A stretch of DNA of 64,000 nucleotides, taken from NCBI GenBank assembly GCA_003339415.1, contig PDHQ01000003.1, positions 248,001 to 312,000 on the forward strand. Reading direction: 5' to 3'. This document shows positions 43,376 to 53,549 of the stretch, in pieces. The position numbers were made by a program, and so were the translations under genes. Position 1 is the stretch's first letter; every line of letters begins with the position of its first letter. The DNA comes from Ophiocordyceps camponoti-saundersi (nom. inval.). Taxonomy: Eukaryota > Ascomycota > Sordariomycetes > Hypocreales > Ophiocordycipitaceae. Below the pieces are notes generated by a model that had not been told where the DNA came from, made no database searches, and was given only the letters and a program-made list of their open reading frames with translations.

Positions 43376-44424
43376 CTAGTCCAACCCGGCGGGAGCTGGT
43401 GCCTCTACCCCCCGCAAGCCGCGTCGCTGCGGTGCGCCACCGCCCCCTCCGAAGAATCCGCTCATCATGTCCATCAAGGGGTTGCTCTGTCTCGGTCGGC
43501 TGATGCCAAAGTACAATTCAGCTACGAGCTCCAAGGCCTCCTCCCAGCCTTCGGCGTCGTTGAGCTGCGTGGAATACTTGCTTACCAAGGCCCGGAAAAC
43601 CTCGGGCGCCCCCCGCGGTATGGCCAGCAAGAGAAGACCGAGAAAGTTGAGAAGCGGCAGGCTGGGAAAGACGCGCAGGTCGCAGCTCGTGCTGGAGACG
43701 TCCTGCACTCCCAGACCGGCATTATCGCTGCTGAGGGCGCTGGTGAAGACGCGGTGGCAGCTGTTGGCAGCGCGCAGGTTGCCGATGAGGAGGTAGCCGA
43801 GGATGGCTCGGGCGGCAAACTGCGGCGCCAGATGAGCGTCTCCTTCTTTGTACCAGCTGTATTCCATCTTAGCCAGCACCTCGGGCGAATCCTTGGTGCC
43901 GAGAATCAAGTGTCGTTCAGCCTCGTACGGCTCATGCTCTTCGGCATAAAGCGATCCGGCAACGTGGTGAAGCTCGGGATCACCAGCCGGATAGTCTCCA
44001 AACTTGGCCGACCAGCTACAAGACTCCCGCGTCAGCACACACACAAGAAAAGGTCGATCAAAGAAAGAGGGGAAACCGCTGCCCACCTCATCATATCGCT
44101 TATGAACCTCTTCCTCGTCGGCTCAGCAGGTCCAAACAGTCGCAAACAGGTAAGCAGCCGACCCTTGGACTCAGCATCAGGCTTCAGCTGAGCCTGAACG
44201 TAGACGTCGACGAGCATGACGCACAGGTCGCCTCCGCTGCCGCCCTGTCCCGCTCGGAGCAGGGCCTGGGCCACGGAGGCGAGGATGTCGATTGCGGCCG
44301 GCCAGTTGCGCGTCTTGATGTGCCGGGAGGCTGCGACACGAGTCTGCTGCTGCGCTTCGTAGTAGTCGCCTTCTGCGATCTTTTGCTGTAGTCTGCTGAC
44401 GATGCGCTCTACTCGGTTGGCCAT
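43376..44424 (-). CDS. GET4: Get4, GET-pathway tail-anchored protein sorting factor
   Basis: Alpha-helical repeat protein that with Get5 hands newly made tail-anchored proteins from Sgt2 to Get3 for ER insertion. Two exons (44424-44087, 44015-43376, minus strand) give 325 residues. Recognisable: VERIVSRLQQKIAEGDYYEAQQQTRV at the N-terminus (DYYEA helix), LDVY-like LVDVYVQAQ, WSAKFGDYPAGDPELHHVAG, the EAERHLILGTKDSPEVLAKM segment, LGYLLIGNLRAANS, and the tail ELYFGISRPRQSNPLMDMMSGFFGG that is typical of fungal Get4. The 71 bp intron joins MMS to WSAKFG in frame. Confidence 0.94.
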
Positions 44425-44741
44425 GGTGAGTGCGATTGATGGATAGCCTTGTTTTCCTGGTGTTGAATAGGAACAGGTATCCTGTTGGGAAACAGGAGAG
44501 GAAAGGATTTCTCAGAGGGACCTGAGTTGGTTCGAGACTTTCTTAGCAGAGTCCCAGTTTATGGTCTTCCAAGTAGTCCATGGGCTGTCGTCGATGCGCT
44601 GAAGAAGAACATGGCCAAACTTCGATGAAAAAGAATATGAAAGCCGAGGTGACGACTTCGGTGGCTTTGATAATAGTACTGCGCCTACCCTGTAGGTAGG
44701 AAGCATAATTGCAAAAAGCAAAAACGATAGCATGATTCGCT
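44425..44741. other. Intergenic region GET4 / tRNA-Gly
   Basis: 317 bp containing the GET4 promoter and, next to the tRNA, its 3' flank. No T-run longer than four is obvious directly after the tRNA on its strand. Nothing else seen. Confidence 0.5.
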
Positions 44742-44813
44742 TGCGCGAACCGGGACTCGAACCCGGGTCTCATCCTTGGGAAGGATAAATGCTAACCTCT
44801 ACACTATCCGCGC
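44742..44813 (-). tRNA. tRNA-Gly (anticodon CCC)
   Basis: 72 nt folding as a cloverleaf on the minus strand: acceptor GCGCGGA pairs with UUCGCGC (one G-U), discriminator A; anticodon stem UAUCC/GGAUG encloses the seven-base loop UUCCCAA, giving anticodon CCC; T arm CCGGG-UUCGAGU-CCCGG. The internal B box GGTTCGAGTCC and an A box are present. No intron. Reads GGG codons. Confidence 0.93.
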
Positions 44814-45431
44814 TGATAGGTTACCAACCCCGGCAAGTTCTAAGGCTTATACGCCAACCACACCACACACCCTCCACGACCTCATCGTGATAGGCAAGTG
44901 TTCAAACTTTGAGGCACATCATCACAGCTTTCACAAGCTGCTTTTTAAACTCCCTGCCTGCCTGGATGTCTTCGTCCATTACGGAAATAACTTACACCTT
45001 TTCTCGTAGGACCAAGAGTGGAGCTGACAGCTGCCAGGGATAAAGAGGAGACCTTTTCACACGTGGCCGTGTCGCGCAGTCCCTCGAGGCTATCAACAAT
45101 CCGCCCACCCCTATTCCGCCCCCTTCGCAACCCCTGATGCCCTTGGAGTTACCCAGGCCACCCAATCCAGCGATTTGATGAAGAGGGGGATTCGCGTCAA
45201 CCCATGTTGCCCTAAATGGAAAGGATAATCTCAGAAACGCCTTGCACATTCCTTTGTCGTAGAAAAAAACAGTGCCCTCCCGGGTCCGGGGCGAATGTTC
45301 GACGCAAGCGCTCACCAAATTCGACTCCTTCATATGTACATGGAGGCCTCCAAATGCCCGGCAACGACAGGCTTTTGCTACAACGCAATTTCCAAGATTG
45401 CGCTGACGCGTACATGCCCAGGTTCTTTCTC
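44814..45431. other. Intergenic region tRNA-Gly / POM34
   Basis: 618 bp upstream of the tRNA and downstream of the POM34 stop codon. Short open frames on both strands show no family features. Nothing recognised. Confidence 0.5.
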
Positions 45432-46271
45432 TCACGAGGGCCAGGCGCTGCCCGACGTACGGCGACCCTTCTCGTAGAGCCATTTGTTGTTGAGTCCAAC
45501 GCTAGTTCGCTTCCCGCTCGACGGACTAGGCGAGCCGGGATCGGAAAACAGGTTGACAGATGAGCTCGCGCCCAAGGGGCTGGTGGAGCTGATGGACGTT
45601 CTCTGACCATGAGCAAAGCCGCCGACTGTCTTGTGCAGCAAGGGGCTACCGGTAGACGAGAAGGGCGACGGTGACGCCCCGGTCGACGCCTGAAGAGCCG
45701 GGCTGCCGCGGCCGGAAAGCGGAGAGCTATTATAGCTCGCCCTGCTGCCGACCGAGCCGGCTATAGAGGGGGTGCGCGAGTAGCGCGGCGGCGTGTTGAA
45801 AGTACCGTCAGGCGTCGGCGGTGCGGAGGAAGGCGGAAGACCTAGCAGCTTCCGCTGCGTAGCCGTGAGTGGAATATCGGAGACGTCGTCCTCGTTACGG
45901 ACCAGCGGCAGACAGGCGAGACCAATCTGAGCGAGAGGCACAAGCTGTAGGGCGACCCAGGCCCAGCCAAGATAATAAGCAATGTTGCTCGGTAAGCTGG
46001 CCAAGCTGTCGGCATCAGCGAACAGTTCCACAGCGAAAGCGCCAAAGGGAAGAGAGAAGCGTCAGACATACATGCGGGGATCGAGCTTGAGACGGGCCAA
46101 GCGTCGAATCGCCCATAGAGCCAGCAGAGCGACGAGGTTGTAAGCTATGCGGCGAACATTTTTCTCGGAAAAGTTGGTGGCGTTGCGCCGTCTGGTGATC
46201 TCGTCGAGCCGGGGATGCCTCCAGGTACCGGGGCTGTCAGGAACGGGCGGCGCCGCAGCGGACGTCGACAT
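45432..46271 (-). CDS. POM34: Nuclear pore membrane protein Pom34
   Basis: Integral membrane nucleoporin that with Pom152 and Ndc1 forms the membrane ring of the nuclear pore. Two exons (46271-46072, 46005-45432, minus strand) give 257 residues. After a short N-terminal region come two hydrophobic segments: YNLVALLALWAI (about 44-56) and NIAYYLGWAWVALQLVPLAQIGLACL (about 75-100). The rest is a Ser/Pro/Gly-rich tail with repeated SPxxSxG elements and a conserved end, SVGLNNKWLYEKGRR. LTATQRKLLGLPP, right after the membrane part, is also typical. The 66 bp intron removes a premature stop (YV-stop) and rejoins the frame. Divergent from IES1. Confidence 0.85.
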
Positions 46272-46805
46272 CGTTATCTGGGGAGGAAATCAGATGAAAA
46301 AGAAAAACCGATAACTGTACGGTCGGCGGCGACGGCCACCTCGCAGCCGGACCGATGGGTTGGCTGGAATATTGTTATCGAGGAGAGGAGAGAAGAGCCG
46401 TGAGTTGTGAGGCGCGTCGCGAGGTAACTCACTGCACGCGGCGATGCACGGGCCACAGACAGATGTGGCGGTGCTGCTAGGGAATGGCGCAGCCTGTGGC
46501 GGTGCGATTCAGCGCAAACGCAGACAGCCAGACACTCCCTGCCGCCATGCCGCGATCCAGCCTGGATGATGCAGCTATATGAGGCTCGCTGAGGCCTCTT
46601 CTTATTCCCCCTCCTGTTTTTTTTTTCCTTCTTCTCCTTCTTCCCCTATTTACAAGCCTTGTCGTGGTTTCTTCCTTTATACATCCATGCACCTCTATTC
46701 CCACACCCCAAAAAGCGCCCCATCGCTGTCATCGCCGCTGCTCACGATGCGCTGCTAATTAGCCGGCCAATCCTCGAGAACCTTCTCTCCCTTTGGTTGG
46801 GCGCC
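46272..46805. promoter_or_regulatory. Divergent promoter region POM34 / IES1
   Basis: 534 bp between start codons, CT-rich close to IES1 (46610-46660). No specific site assigned. Confidence 0.5.
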
Positions 46806-48815
46806 ATGGCCGCTTCCCCGAATTCGGTGGCTGCCACGTCGGAGATGGAGCCTCCCAGCTCTCCCGCGGCGCACGACGCCAAGTCGCTCCTCTCGCGCGC
46901 CGCAAGTGACGACGAAGACACCCGAATGGCAGACGACACGCCCGACGTCGCAGAGAAGCCCAGCAAGGCCAGCAAGGGCAAGTCGGCGCAGGCCAGAGAA
47001 ACCAACGGCCAGCATATAGGTAAAATCAGACATCTCAAAAAGGATGACGGCGAACCCCTCTGGCGAGAGGACATTCAGCATGACTTCCTCAAGGCCGTCT
47101 TCGACAACGACCAAAAGGTCTTTACCAACTCGTATGACCCGGAGGGTATCGGCATGCAGAACTTTGCCGATCTATACATCGACACCATGTCGCGCAGCAG
47201 CAAGACCAGCAAAGTCCTGCGCGACAAACTGCTGAGCGACCGGGAGGCCGCCAAAGGCATGGCCATGGTTTGCCTGCTAGTCAACGTCGGCAGAATGAAC
47301 ACGACGCTCAACTGTTCGCGGCCCCTCTTTCACTCCTTCCCACTTGCTTTCGTTAACACTGCTCCAGTCTTCCCCGAGATGCGCGCGCAGCTGCGAACCT
47401 ACCACGCCATCCCGTCTTTGCAGGCTCACCAGGACCCTCATGCTTACAAGCAACTGCAGGACGCACCCCGGCTCAAGTCCATCCTGAAAGGTGGCGCAGA
47501 AGATCGGGAGGAGCCCCCATCGCTGGATAAGATCAAGCAGATTGACTCTCCTCCGCGTACCAACCCTGTCAACCTCATCTTTGTCATGTGCGGCGGTGCG
47601 CAGAAGATCGCCGAGCTGCACTTTCCATTGAACCATGAATTCCACGATCTCATCATGAAAACACAATACTCGAGCGAGTCCCGCGCCCGGGCCTTTCTAT
47701 GGCTCATGTGGTTCTACCTCGAGTCTGACTTCACGGAAGAAGGCTGCGAGGAAAACCCTTTCGGTGCAGGCGTTGACTACGGTCTCGACGTCGCTAACCA
47801 AGGCATCCCAGAATTGGAGTTGCTGACAGACGAGCAGCGGGCGGCGGAAAACGTCGACACCAATGAAGAGATCGCTTTTGGACGCGACAAGCAAAAGACG
47901 AGAGCCAAAATCCTGGAAATGGACCAGGTCTACCTCACTGAGCGGGATACGAAGCGCGGCAAGCTGCGGGCGACTCTCAACGACGACGGTCCCGCCATCC
48001 TGCCCCGCATCAGGCCATCCAAACATGAGTCGGACATGGACAGCACGCGATCGACGCCCCCTCCCCGCGTACTGGCCAGGGGCGGCACTTCAGCCCGGCG
48101 CGGTCTGCCGCTCAAGTATCAAATCGTCGAGGGCTCGTCGCCAGCACGCCACGGACCTGAAGCGGTGGTGGCGGCCCGCAAGCCCCGGCCTCCGACGGCG
48201 CACCAGTTGGCGGTGGAACGGAATCGTAACGAGCGGGTCGAGTATATACTCGATCGCGGCATGCGCCGACAACACCACAAGAGCCGGAAAGTGAGGCGGC
48301 AGCAAGGCGCCATCTTCCGAGCTTACATGCGGCTTCAAGCGATGGAAGACCCACTGGAAGACAGCGAGGACGAGGAACCGCGCAACCTGTCGACCAAGGG
48401 CGGGCCCTCGACCGGGCCCTTTCGCGAGAAGGGCATCGGCGGTTTGTGCCTGCTCTCGACAGATCCAGACGACTACGGCGAGGAGGTTAGTTCGTACGCG
48501 GCGGCGCTGCGGCGCTCGACCCGGCGGCTTGCGCGCTGGAAGGACCACGAGAAGGAGCTGGGAGTCGTGGCGCCGGTTAAGAAGAAGCGGCCAGACGCGG
48601 GGGACGACGGCGGCGGCGGCGGCGGTAAGAAGCAGAGGACCGATAAGGAGCAGCAGGCGCACGCCGACGGCGGTGGCGACGGCGGTGGCGGTGACGACGC
48701 CAACGGCGACGTGACGATGGAGGATGTCGATGCCGATCAGACGGTGGCCGGTCACGAAGAGGATGCCGATGAAGGCGACAAGACGGAGGCTTTGGCCGAG
48801 TCGGAGGCGGAGTAA
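46806..48815 (+). CDS. IES1: INO80 chromatin-remodelling complex subunit Ies1
   Basis: Fungal-specific subunit of the INO80 nucleosome remodeller in the nucleus. Two exons (46806-47313, 47368-48815) give 651 residues. The conserved core begins KIRHLKKDDGEPLWREDIQH and continues DFLKAVFDNDQKVFTN, FADLYIDTMSRSSKTSKVL, DREAAKGMAMVCLLVNVGRM and, after the intron, FFPEMRAQLRTYHAIPSLQAH. Then SRARAFLWLMWFYLESDF and a GKLRATL block. The C-terminus is basic, then Gly/Asp-rich and very acidic (GDDGGGGGGKK; EDADEGDKTEALAESEAE). The 54 bp intron is in frame without a stop; removing it restores the conserved TLNFFPEM junction. The start follows GCGCC. Confidence 0.9.
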   Translation: MAASPNSVAATSEMEPPSSPAAHDAKSLLSRAASDDEDTRMADDTPDVAEKPSKASKGKSAQARETNGQHIGKIRHLKKDDGEPLWREDIQHDFLKAVFDNDQKVFTNSYDPEGIGMQNFADLYIDTMSRSSKTSKVLRDKLLSDREAAKGMAMVCLLVNVGRMNTTLNCSRPLFHSFPLAFVNTAPVFPEMRAQLRTYHAIPSLQAHQDPHAYKQLQDAPRLKSILKGGAEDREEPPSLDKIKQIDSPPRTNPVNLIFVMCGGAQKIAELHFPLNHEFHDLIMKTQYSSESRARAFLWLMWFYLESDFTEEGCEENPFGAGVDYGLDVANQGIPELELLTDEQRAAENVDTNEEIAFGRDKQKTRAKILEMDQVYLTERDTKRGKLRATLNDDGPAILPRIRPSKHESDMDSTRSTPPPRVLARGGTSARRGLPLKYQIVEGSSPARHGPEAVVAARKPRPPTAHQLAVERNRNERVEYILDRGMRRQHHKSRKVRRQQGAIFRAYMRLQAMEDPLEDSEDEEPRNLSTKGGPSTGPFREKGIGGLCLLSTDPDDYGEEVSSYAAALRRSTRRLARWKDHEKELGVVAPVKKKRPDAGDDGGGGGGKKQRTDKEQQAHADGGGDGGGGDDANGDVTMEDVDADQTVAGHEEDADEGDKTEALAESEAE

Positions 48816-49435
48816 GCGGCGGTTTTCGGGGAGTTGTGCGGCTTGGGACTTTGCTTTAGATTCGGTACTACTCGTAGAAGGAGCGGCTGATGCGTCTGCC
48901 CGTGTTTCTCTCCCGAGATCTCTTGTCCGACTCGGTGTCATCCTATCCGTACAGGAGGTGTGCATCCCTTTGAGTGACGAGGGTGCGCCAGCCCCCAAGT
49001 CAGAGCTCCACAGAGATTGGCCACTCCTTGAGATGATGTATCTCTTACTGTGCCGCATCTTGTTTGCTACTATCTTGGCTCGTAAGTTGAAGGCGGCACC
49101 ATGTATGTACGGGGTAAGTGCGGCACTCATACCTAGGGTTAATATGTGTGGGATGATGTGGGAGCATAGGTAGGTAGGTATGCATGCATGCATGTATCCG
49201 CAGGTGCGGTAGACACTGCACGGACATGAAGCTGTATCCGCACTCCAAGGCATGCCAATGTATGAACATAGACGAAGACGAAGGACTGTTAACATGAAAT
49301 TATCAACGACTCCGACCCGTCTTAAAGCCTTGAAGAAGGATGTTTATCCTGCAATCCGCGCCTCAGTTAACCACTCTCTTTTCCCACACCTGCTCATTGC
49401 TGCAACTTTGGCATCCGATCAAGTCCGAACGAGGG
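48816..49435. other. Intergenic region between convergent IES1 and unknown gene
   Basis: 620 bp of 3' flanks with a (GCAT)n-like run at 49180-49196 and TAGG repeats at 49168-49180. No gene. Confidence 0.5.
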
Positions 49436-50038
49436 CTATAGAAGGCCGCACATGGCCAGCAAAACGGTTTCAGACTCCTTCTCATTATTCACATCACCAA
49501 GAAAGCCGAGCTTGCCCCTCCCAACAGAAGCCAACAGAGCAGCAGACTCTTGATCGCCGTCTTCGAGCAGGTACCAGGCATCAGCGGGCTCGAAATCCCT
49601 GAGAGAAACGGCCTTTTGACTGTAGCTGGAGGGCAGCTTCTTGGCCAATTCGGTTCCCACAGCGTCGCTATTAAGTAAAGATTCCGATCTCTGGTAAGAT
49701 GCGCATTGCCATTTGAGACCGGCAAGGGCGAAGAATGACGGTATTTCCGTAACGTTGACGAAGCTGGGGAAATGGCCCATGACGACGGCTGTGCCGCCGT
49801 GACGGACGTAGCCAATGACGGCTACCCAGGTGGTCCTGGCAGAGACGATTTCTTCGTCAGTCACAAGGACCGCTGCGGGCGCTGGCTCCTGGGAGAGGAG
49901 ACGGAGCGCGGTAGCCTCGTCCTCGGCGCGCTCGATGGAGACCTTGCGCCTCATGGCGGCTAGGAGGTTAGTATACATCTCGTCGAACCATGGCTGGGTG
50001 CGGAGCGAGATGAGGACGACTTTGTCTCTGGACGCCAT
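49436..50038 (-). CDS. Unknown 200-aa cytosolic protein, alpha/beta fold-like
   Basis: Intronless, 200 residues from the ATG at 50038. The chain alternates hydrophobic strands and helices: KVVLISLRTQPWFDEMYTNLL, PAAVLVTDEEIV, WVAVIGYVRHGGTAVVMGHFPSF, then LAGLKWQCASYQRSE, SYSQKAVSLRDFEPADAWYLL and finally GRGKLGFLGDVNNEKESETVLLAMCGLL. The order of elements, including a GGTAVVMG strand-turn and a late GFLGDVN, recalls class-I glutamine-amidotransferase-like or ThuA-like folds, but the nucleophile elbow Cys is not in a clear GxCxG setting, so no activity is assigned. No signal peptide or membrane helix. Divergent from ERG2 with 272 bp between starts. Confidence 0.75.
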   Translation of the reverse strand: MASRDKVVLISLRTQPWFDEMYTNLLAAMRRKVSIERAEDEATALRLLSQEPAPAAVLVTDEEIVSARTTWVAVIGYVRHGGTAVVMGHFPSFVNVTEIPSFFALAGLKWQCASYQRSESLLNSDAVGTELAKKLPSSYSQKAVSLRDFEPADAWYLLEDGDQESAALLASVGRGKLGFLGDVNNEKESETVLLAMCGLL

Positions 50039-50310
50039 GGTTGGTGTTTGTCGATGCTGTCGGTGAGGCAAGCTTCTTGCTTTACTGCTATTCTAGGTCC
50101 ACCCCTTAACATTGATAACCCCTGTCTACAGTCACGAGCGAAATCCAAAGGAGTTGAGTCTCTTCAGCTTAGTAATCCATCATGGCCATCTTCTTCAGAC
50201 CCGCCTTAGTGCTTTAAAGGGGATGCATGAACAATCTTCCGCATCACCACAATCTTCAACCTCGCACGCTTCCTCCCAACCTCCAACCCCATCAAAAAAA
50301 AAAAAACACA

Positions 50311-51205
50311 ATGGAAGTCTCAAGCACTCCCAAAGCCGGACCGTCGAAACCAGCATCACGATCCAACCCACCACGACAACAATCCCCCCGACGACAACTA
50401 AGCATCATCCTCTGCCTCTTGACAGGGCTACTAGCGGCAACGCTATACCTAGTCGACAGCCAACTAGAGCGCTTCTACGCCTTCGACCTTGAAACTCTAC
50501 ACGAGATAGCCAGGCGAGGCGTTTCGACGTACGGCAACGACTCGCGATCCGTCGTCGATTCCGTCGTCAATGACTTGGCCGTCAAATACCCCGATCTCGT
50601 CTCCCGCCAGGGTGAATGGGTCTTCAACAACGCTGGCGGGGCCATGGGCGCCATGATGGTTTTGCACGCGAGTGAGCATTTTAACCCGCTTTTACTATTG
50701 AAACCTGAGTTGTAGATGGCGAGGGCTAAGATGAACTACAACAATAGGCATTACGGAATACCTCATCATCTTCGGTAAAGCCAAGCCCCATCCCCTCCAC
50801 TCATCAGATGAGAAACATACATATATCAAAGGGAACCAAAATAACAATTAATGAATTAAACTTTCAGGCACCGCCGTCGGCACAGAAGGCCATACAGGCC
50901 GCCACACAGCAGACGACTACTTCCACATCTTAGCAGGGACTCAACTGGCCTACGTCCCGGGCCAGTTCGCGCCCGAAGTCTACCCCCCAGCTACGGTACA
51001 TCATCTCCCCCGCGGCGCCGTCAAGCAGTACAAGATGCCCGATGCCTGCTTCGCCCTCGAATACGCCCGCGGCTGGATCCCGCCCATGCTCTTCTTTGGC
51101 TTCGCAGATGGTTTGTCAAGTACCCTCGACTTTCCTACCCTCTGGGCCACCACCCGTATCACCGCCCGCGAGATGATCTCCAATTTAATCAAGGGCAAAT
51201 TTTGA
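50311..51205 (+). CDS. ERG2: C-8 sterol isomerase (ERG2/sigma-receptor family)
   Basis: ER membrane enzyme of ergosterol synthesis that moves the C8 double bond to C7 (fecosterol to episterol). Three exons (50311-50671, 50748-50774, 50868-51205) give 241 residues. An N-terminal transmembrane helix ([19 protein letters not shown], about 31-49) precedes the sigma-receptor cupin-like domain: [98 protein letters not shown], and [14 protein letters not shown]. The acidic and histidine residues of the active centre in [16 protein letters not shown] are kept. The middle exon is only 27 nt, encoding ITEYLIIF with both flanking codons split. Target family of morpholine fungicides. Confidence 0.95.
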
Positions 51206-51629
51206 CCTCTCGTTTCATACTCTTTTTTTTACTATTCGTCCAACTTCTCAGCCTCTCAGCCGTTCTCATCATCGGGGCTTCAGCTCAACATCTCTCCCAT
51301 TACACTGATACATATATATATAGGTACCTATATATGTGTGTGTATGTGCCTATGTATGTGTATATATATCGTACAGTCAGGTCGACTTACTTCTTCAATT
51401 CTGTCGAAACATGTGCTCTCTCACTTACTCCAAACCGTGCATCCTCTCATCAAGATTTCCCCCTCTTTGCTCCTCGCCCCCTTTGGCACCCCTTTTTTGC
51501 CGATCCAGAAACCCCGAAACCCCTGCCGGAAAACATTGAGGAGAAAAGACGCCAAAAATTCCCGCTACGCAGAAAGGAAATGGCCGGAAATGCAAAGACG
51601 CCAGCTCCCAGTTGTCCAGTTTATCAAGG
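51206..51629. other. Intergenic region between convergent ERG2 and NmrA-like genes
   Basis: 424 bp of 3' flanks; TATA/TATG-rich stretch at 51305-51370. No gene. Confidence 0.5.
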
Positions 51630-53000
51630 TCACGCGAGCCACTGTTCCTCGTCTCGCTTAAGTCCCCTCATCACCAGCCCCTCGTCCTCGTCGTCGGACC
51701 CGTCGCCGTCGTCGTCATGAAGCTTGAGCTGCTCGACCGAAGCCGCCGTCGCATGCACCTTGTCGTCGTGGTCGTCCTCGTCCAGCATCCACGTCAAAGC
51801 GTTGGCCTCCTCTTCAAGCGGAAACATCTCTCTCGCGTATTCTTCCAATCCTCGGAAACCCTCCCACAGCGCCAACGCCCCTTTAGGACAGCTGGCCTCG
51901 AGTTTCGCGTCACCAAAGTACGGCGGTTGCTTCCGCGGGTCCGGCTCGTCCGCCCGGAACAACTTCGCCAACGCCTCAAGCTGTTCTCGATAACCCGTCG
52001 GGATTCGAACCTTGATCTCAATCGGCCCCCTCACGTAATAGACGGGGCGGCCAACACCCCGGGAAAATAGCTGACACGCCTCTGTAGGCGTTAGGTATTC
52101 ATAGGCCAGGGCGACACGTTCCCCCTTCCACTTGCCGACACCGTCTTTGAAGATCTGTAGGATAGCGGGGCCGACGTCATGCTCGGCATCAAGCCAAGGG
52201 AGCTTGGCATCCTCGTGAAAGGGCGCCTGCCATAAGAAAGAGCCGTCGGGCTGAAGCTCCATGCAGAAGAGGGGGTAAAGCAGTGATGTGAAATTATTAT
52301 TGTAAATGCCCGTGTAGACAAAAGTGGCTGGCAAGTCGAGGCTGCGGACGTAGTCCTCGACCTTGTGCTTGGCGGCCCAGAGCGGCAACGACGGCCAGTC
52401 CTTGTCGTAGGCGGCATGATCCGGCATAGATGAGTAAACGTAGTGCTGCACGCCAGCAGCCTTGGCGGCGTCGGCGAGAGCCATGCCGATCTGAAGCTCG
52501 TCTCCGTAAAACGTGGTATTGATAAAGGCAAGCTGGACGCCGCGGAACAAATTGGAAATGAGTTCATGGTTGACGCCGATTCCCGAGATCGGTCCGTTCT
52601 GGGTCACGTCCTTGTTAGCCTCGGTGGGCTCGTGCCTGGTGTAAAGCTCGCCGACAAGGACGGTGACGTTGGCGTTGGTCGAAACTTCGGTAGCGACGAC
52701 GCCCTCGAGGTTACGAAGCTGGGCACGAACGCGGTAGCCGACGGCGGTAGCGACGCGGATGAGAGAGGCGGCCTGACGACCACTGGCGTTGATGACGGCG
52801 ATGGTCTTGTTGGGGGCCGACATGAACCTCTTAGGAGACCGGAAGGTCAGCGAGTTGTTGCGCGAGCCGGCGAGAGGCGACGACTCGGAGTAGGAGGAGC
52901 GCGAATGCTTGTGCTGCTTGCGAAAGCCGTTCGTATGATGGTCATCGACGATGCGGATCGGGGCGGTGCCGGTGACGGAGCCGGAGAGTTGAGCCGGCAT
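51630..53000 (-). CDS. NmrA-type negative regulator of nitrogen metabolism
   Basis: Intronless, 456 residues. Members bind NAD(P) with a redox-inactive short-chain-dehydrogenase fold; fungal NmrA/NMR1 binds the GATA activator AreA/NIT2 and represses nitrogen-catabolic genes when good nitrogen is present. After an 80-residue Ser-rich leader, the Rossmann start is IAVINASGRQAASLIRVATA with VGYRVRAQLRNLEGVVA, then VTVLVGELY, AFINTTFYGDELQIGMALADAAKAAG, HYVYSSMPDHAAYDKDWPS, AKHKVEDYVRSL and TFVYTGIYNNNFTSLLYP. The last 40 residues are strongly acidic (DEDDHDDK; DDDGDGSDDEDEG). The start at 53000 is the first ATG consistent with the Ser-rich leader. Upstream lies an unusual run of G homopolymers. 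Confidence 0.9.
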   Translation of the reverse strand: MPAQLSGSVTGTAPIRIVDDHHTNGFRKQHKHSRSSYSESSPLAGSRNNSLTFRSPKRFMSAPNKTIAVINASGRQAASLIRVATAVGYRVRAQLRNLEGVVATEVSTNANVTVLVGELYTRHEPTEANKDVTQNGPISGIGVNHELISNLFRGVQLAFINTTFYGDELQIGMALADAAKAAGVQHYVYSSMPDHAAYDKDWPSLPLWAAKHKVEDYVRSLDLPATFVYTGIYNNNFTSLLYPLFCMELQPDGSFLWQAPFHEDAKLPWLDAEHDVGPAILQIFKDGVGKWKGERVALAYEYLTPTEACQLFSRGVGRPVYYVRGPIEIKVRIPTGYREQLEALAKLFRADEPDPRKQPPYFGDAKLEASCPKGALALWEGFRGLEEYAREMFPLEEEANALTWMLDEDDHDDKVHATAASVEQLKLHDDDGDGSDDEDEGLVMRGLKRDEEQWLA

Positions 53001-53431
53001 GGTTGTGTCGCGCGAGTGATTCGAAGACGTGACAAGGAGATTGGGTGTCTGTTGCGCAGGAGAATCGGCTCGTTGTGGCGAGGGGGAGGTCAAGACAACG
53101 AAGCCCCTTGTCGCGGCCCATGAAACCAGAACAGATGATAGCGGCGTCGCGCGAAAAGATATCAAAGGGTGTGGAGGCAGGCAGATGTAGAGGCAGAGGG
53201 ATAATTTGAGGTTGTGGGAGTTGAGGTAGAGCCAAGGGTGGAGGCGGAGGTGGATGTGGAGGTGGAGAGGAAGAAGAAGAAGAGAGAGGGACAGAGACAC
53301 GGAGAGAAGGACAGAAAGAGGGACAGAGAGGTCAAGCGTAGCGCGGGGAGCCTAGAGACTGACGAGACGGGCGAGAGAAGCGGCCAGCCAATGCCAGAAG
53401 CACGGCGTGGGCGCACAACAGAAGCGCCGGT

Positions 53432-53473
<42 letters not shown>

Positions 53474-53481
53474 GGGGGGAA

Positions 53482-53517
<36 letters not shown>

Positions 53518-53549
53518 AAGGGGGGGGGGGGGGAGGGGGGGGGGTGGGC
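53432..53549. repeat. Poly-G tract cluster upstream of NmrA-like gene
   Basis: G runs of 41 (53432-53472), over 30 (about 53485-53516) and further shorter runs, interrupted only by short t, a or aaa/aa islands. It lies about 430 bp before the NmrA-like start and reads as poly-C on that gene's coding strand. Confidence 0.9.

Noticed and set aside
48090..49295. 401-codon minus-strand frame opposite IES1
   Set aside because: Antisense shadow of the well-supported IES1 reading frame; biased by codon complementarity.
52001..52030. Possible tRNA T arm (gggattcgaacc)
   Set aside because: Lies inside the NmrA-like coding sequence and lacks the other arms.
52443..53123. 226-codon + strand frame opposite the NmrA-like gene
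   Set aside because: Antisense shadow of a clearly conserved NmrA reading frame.
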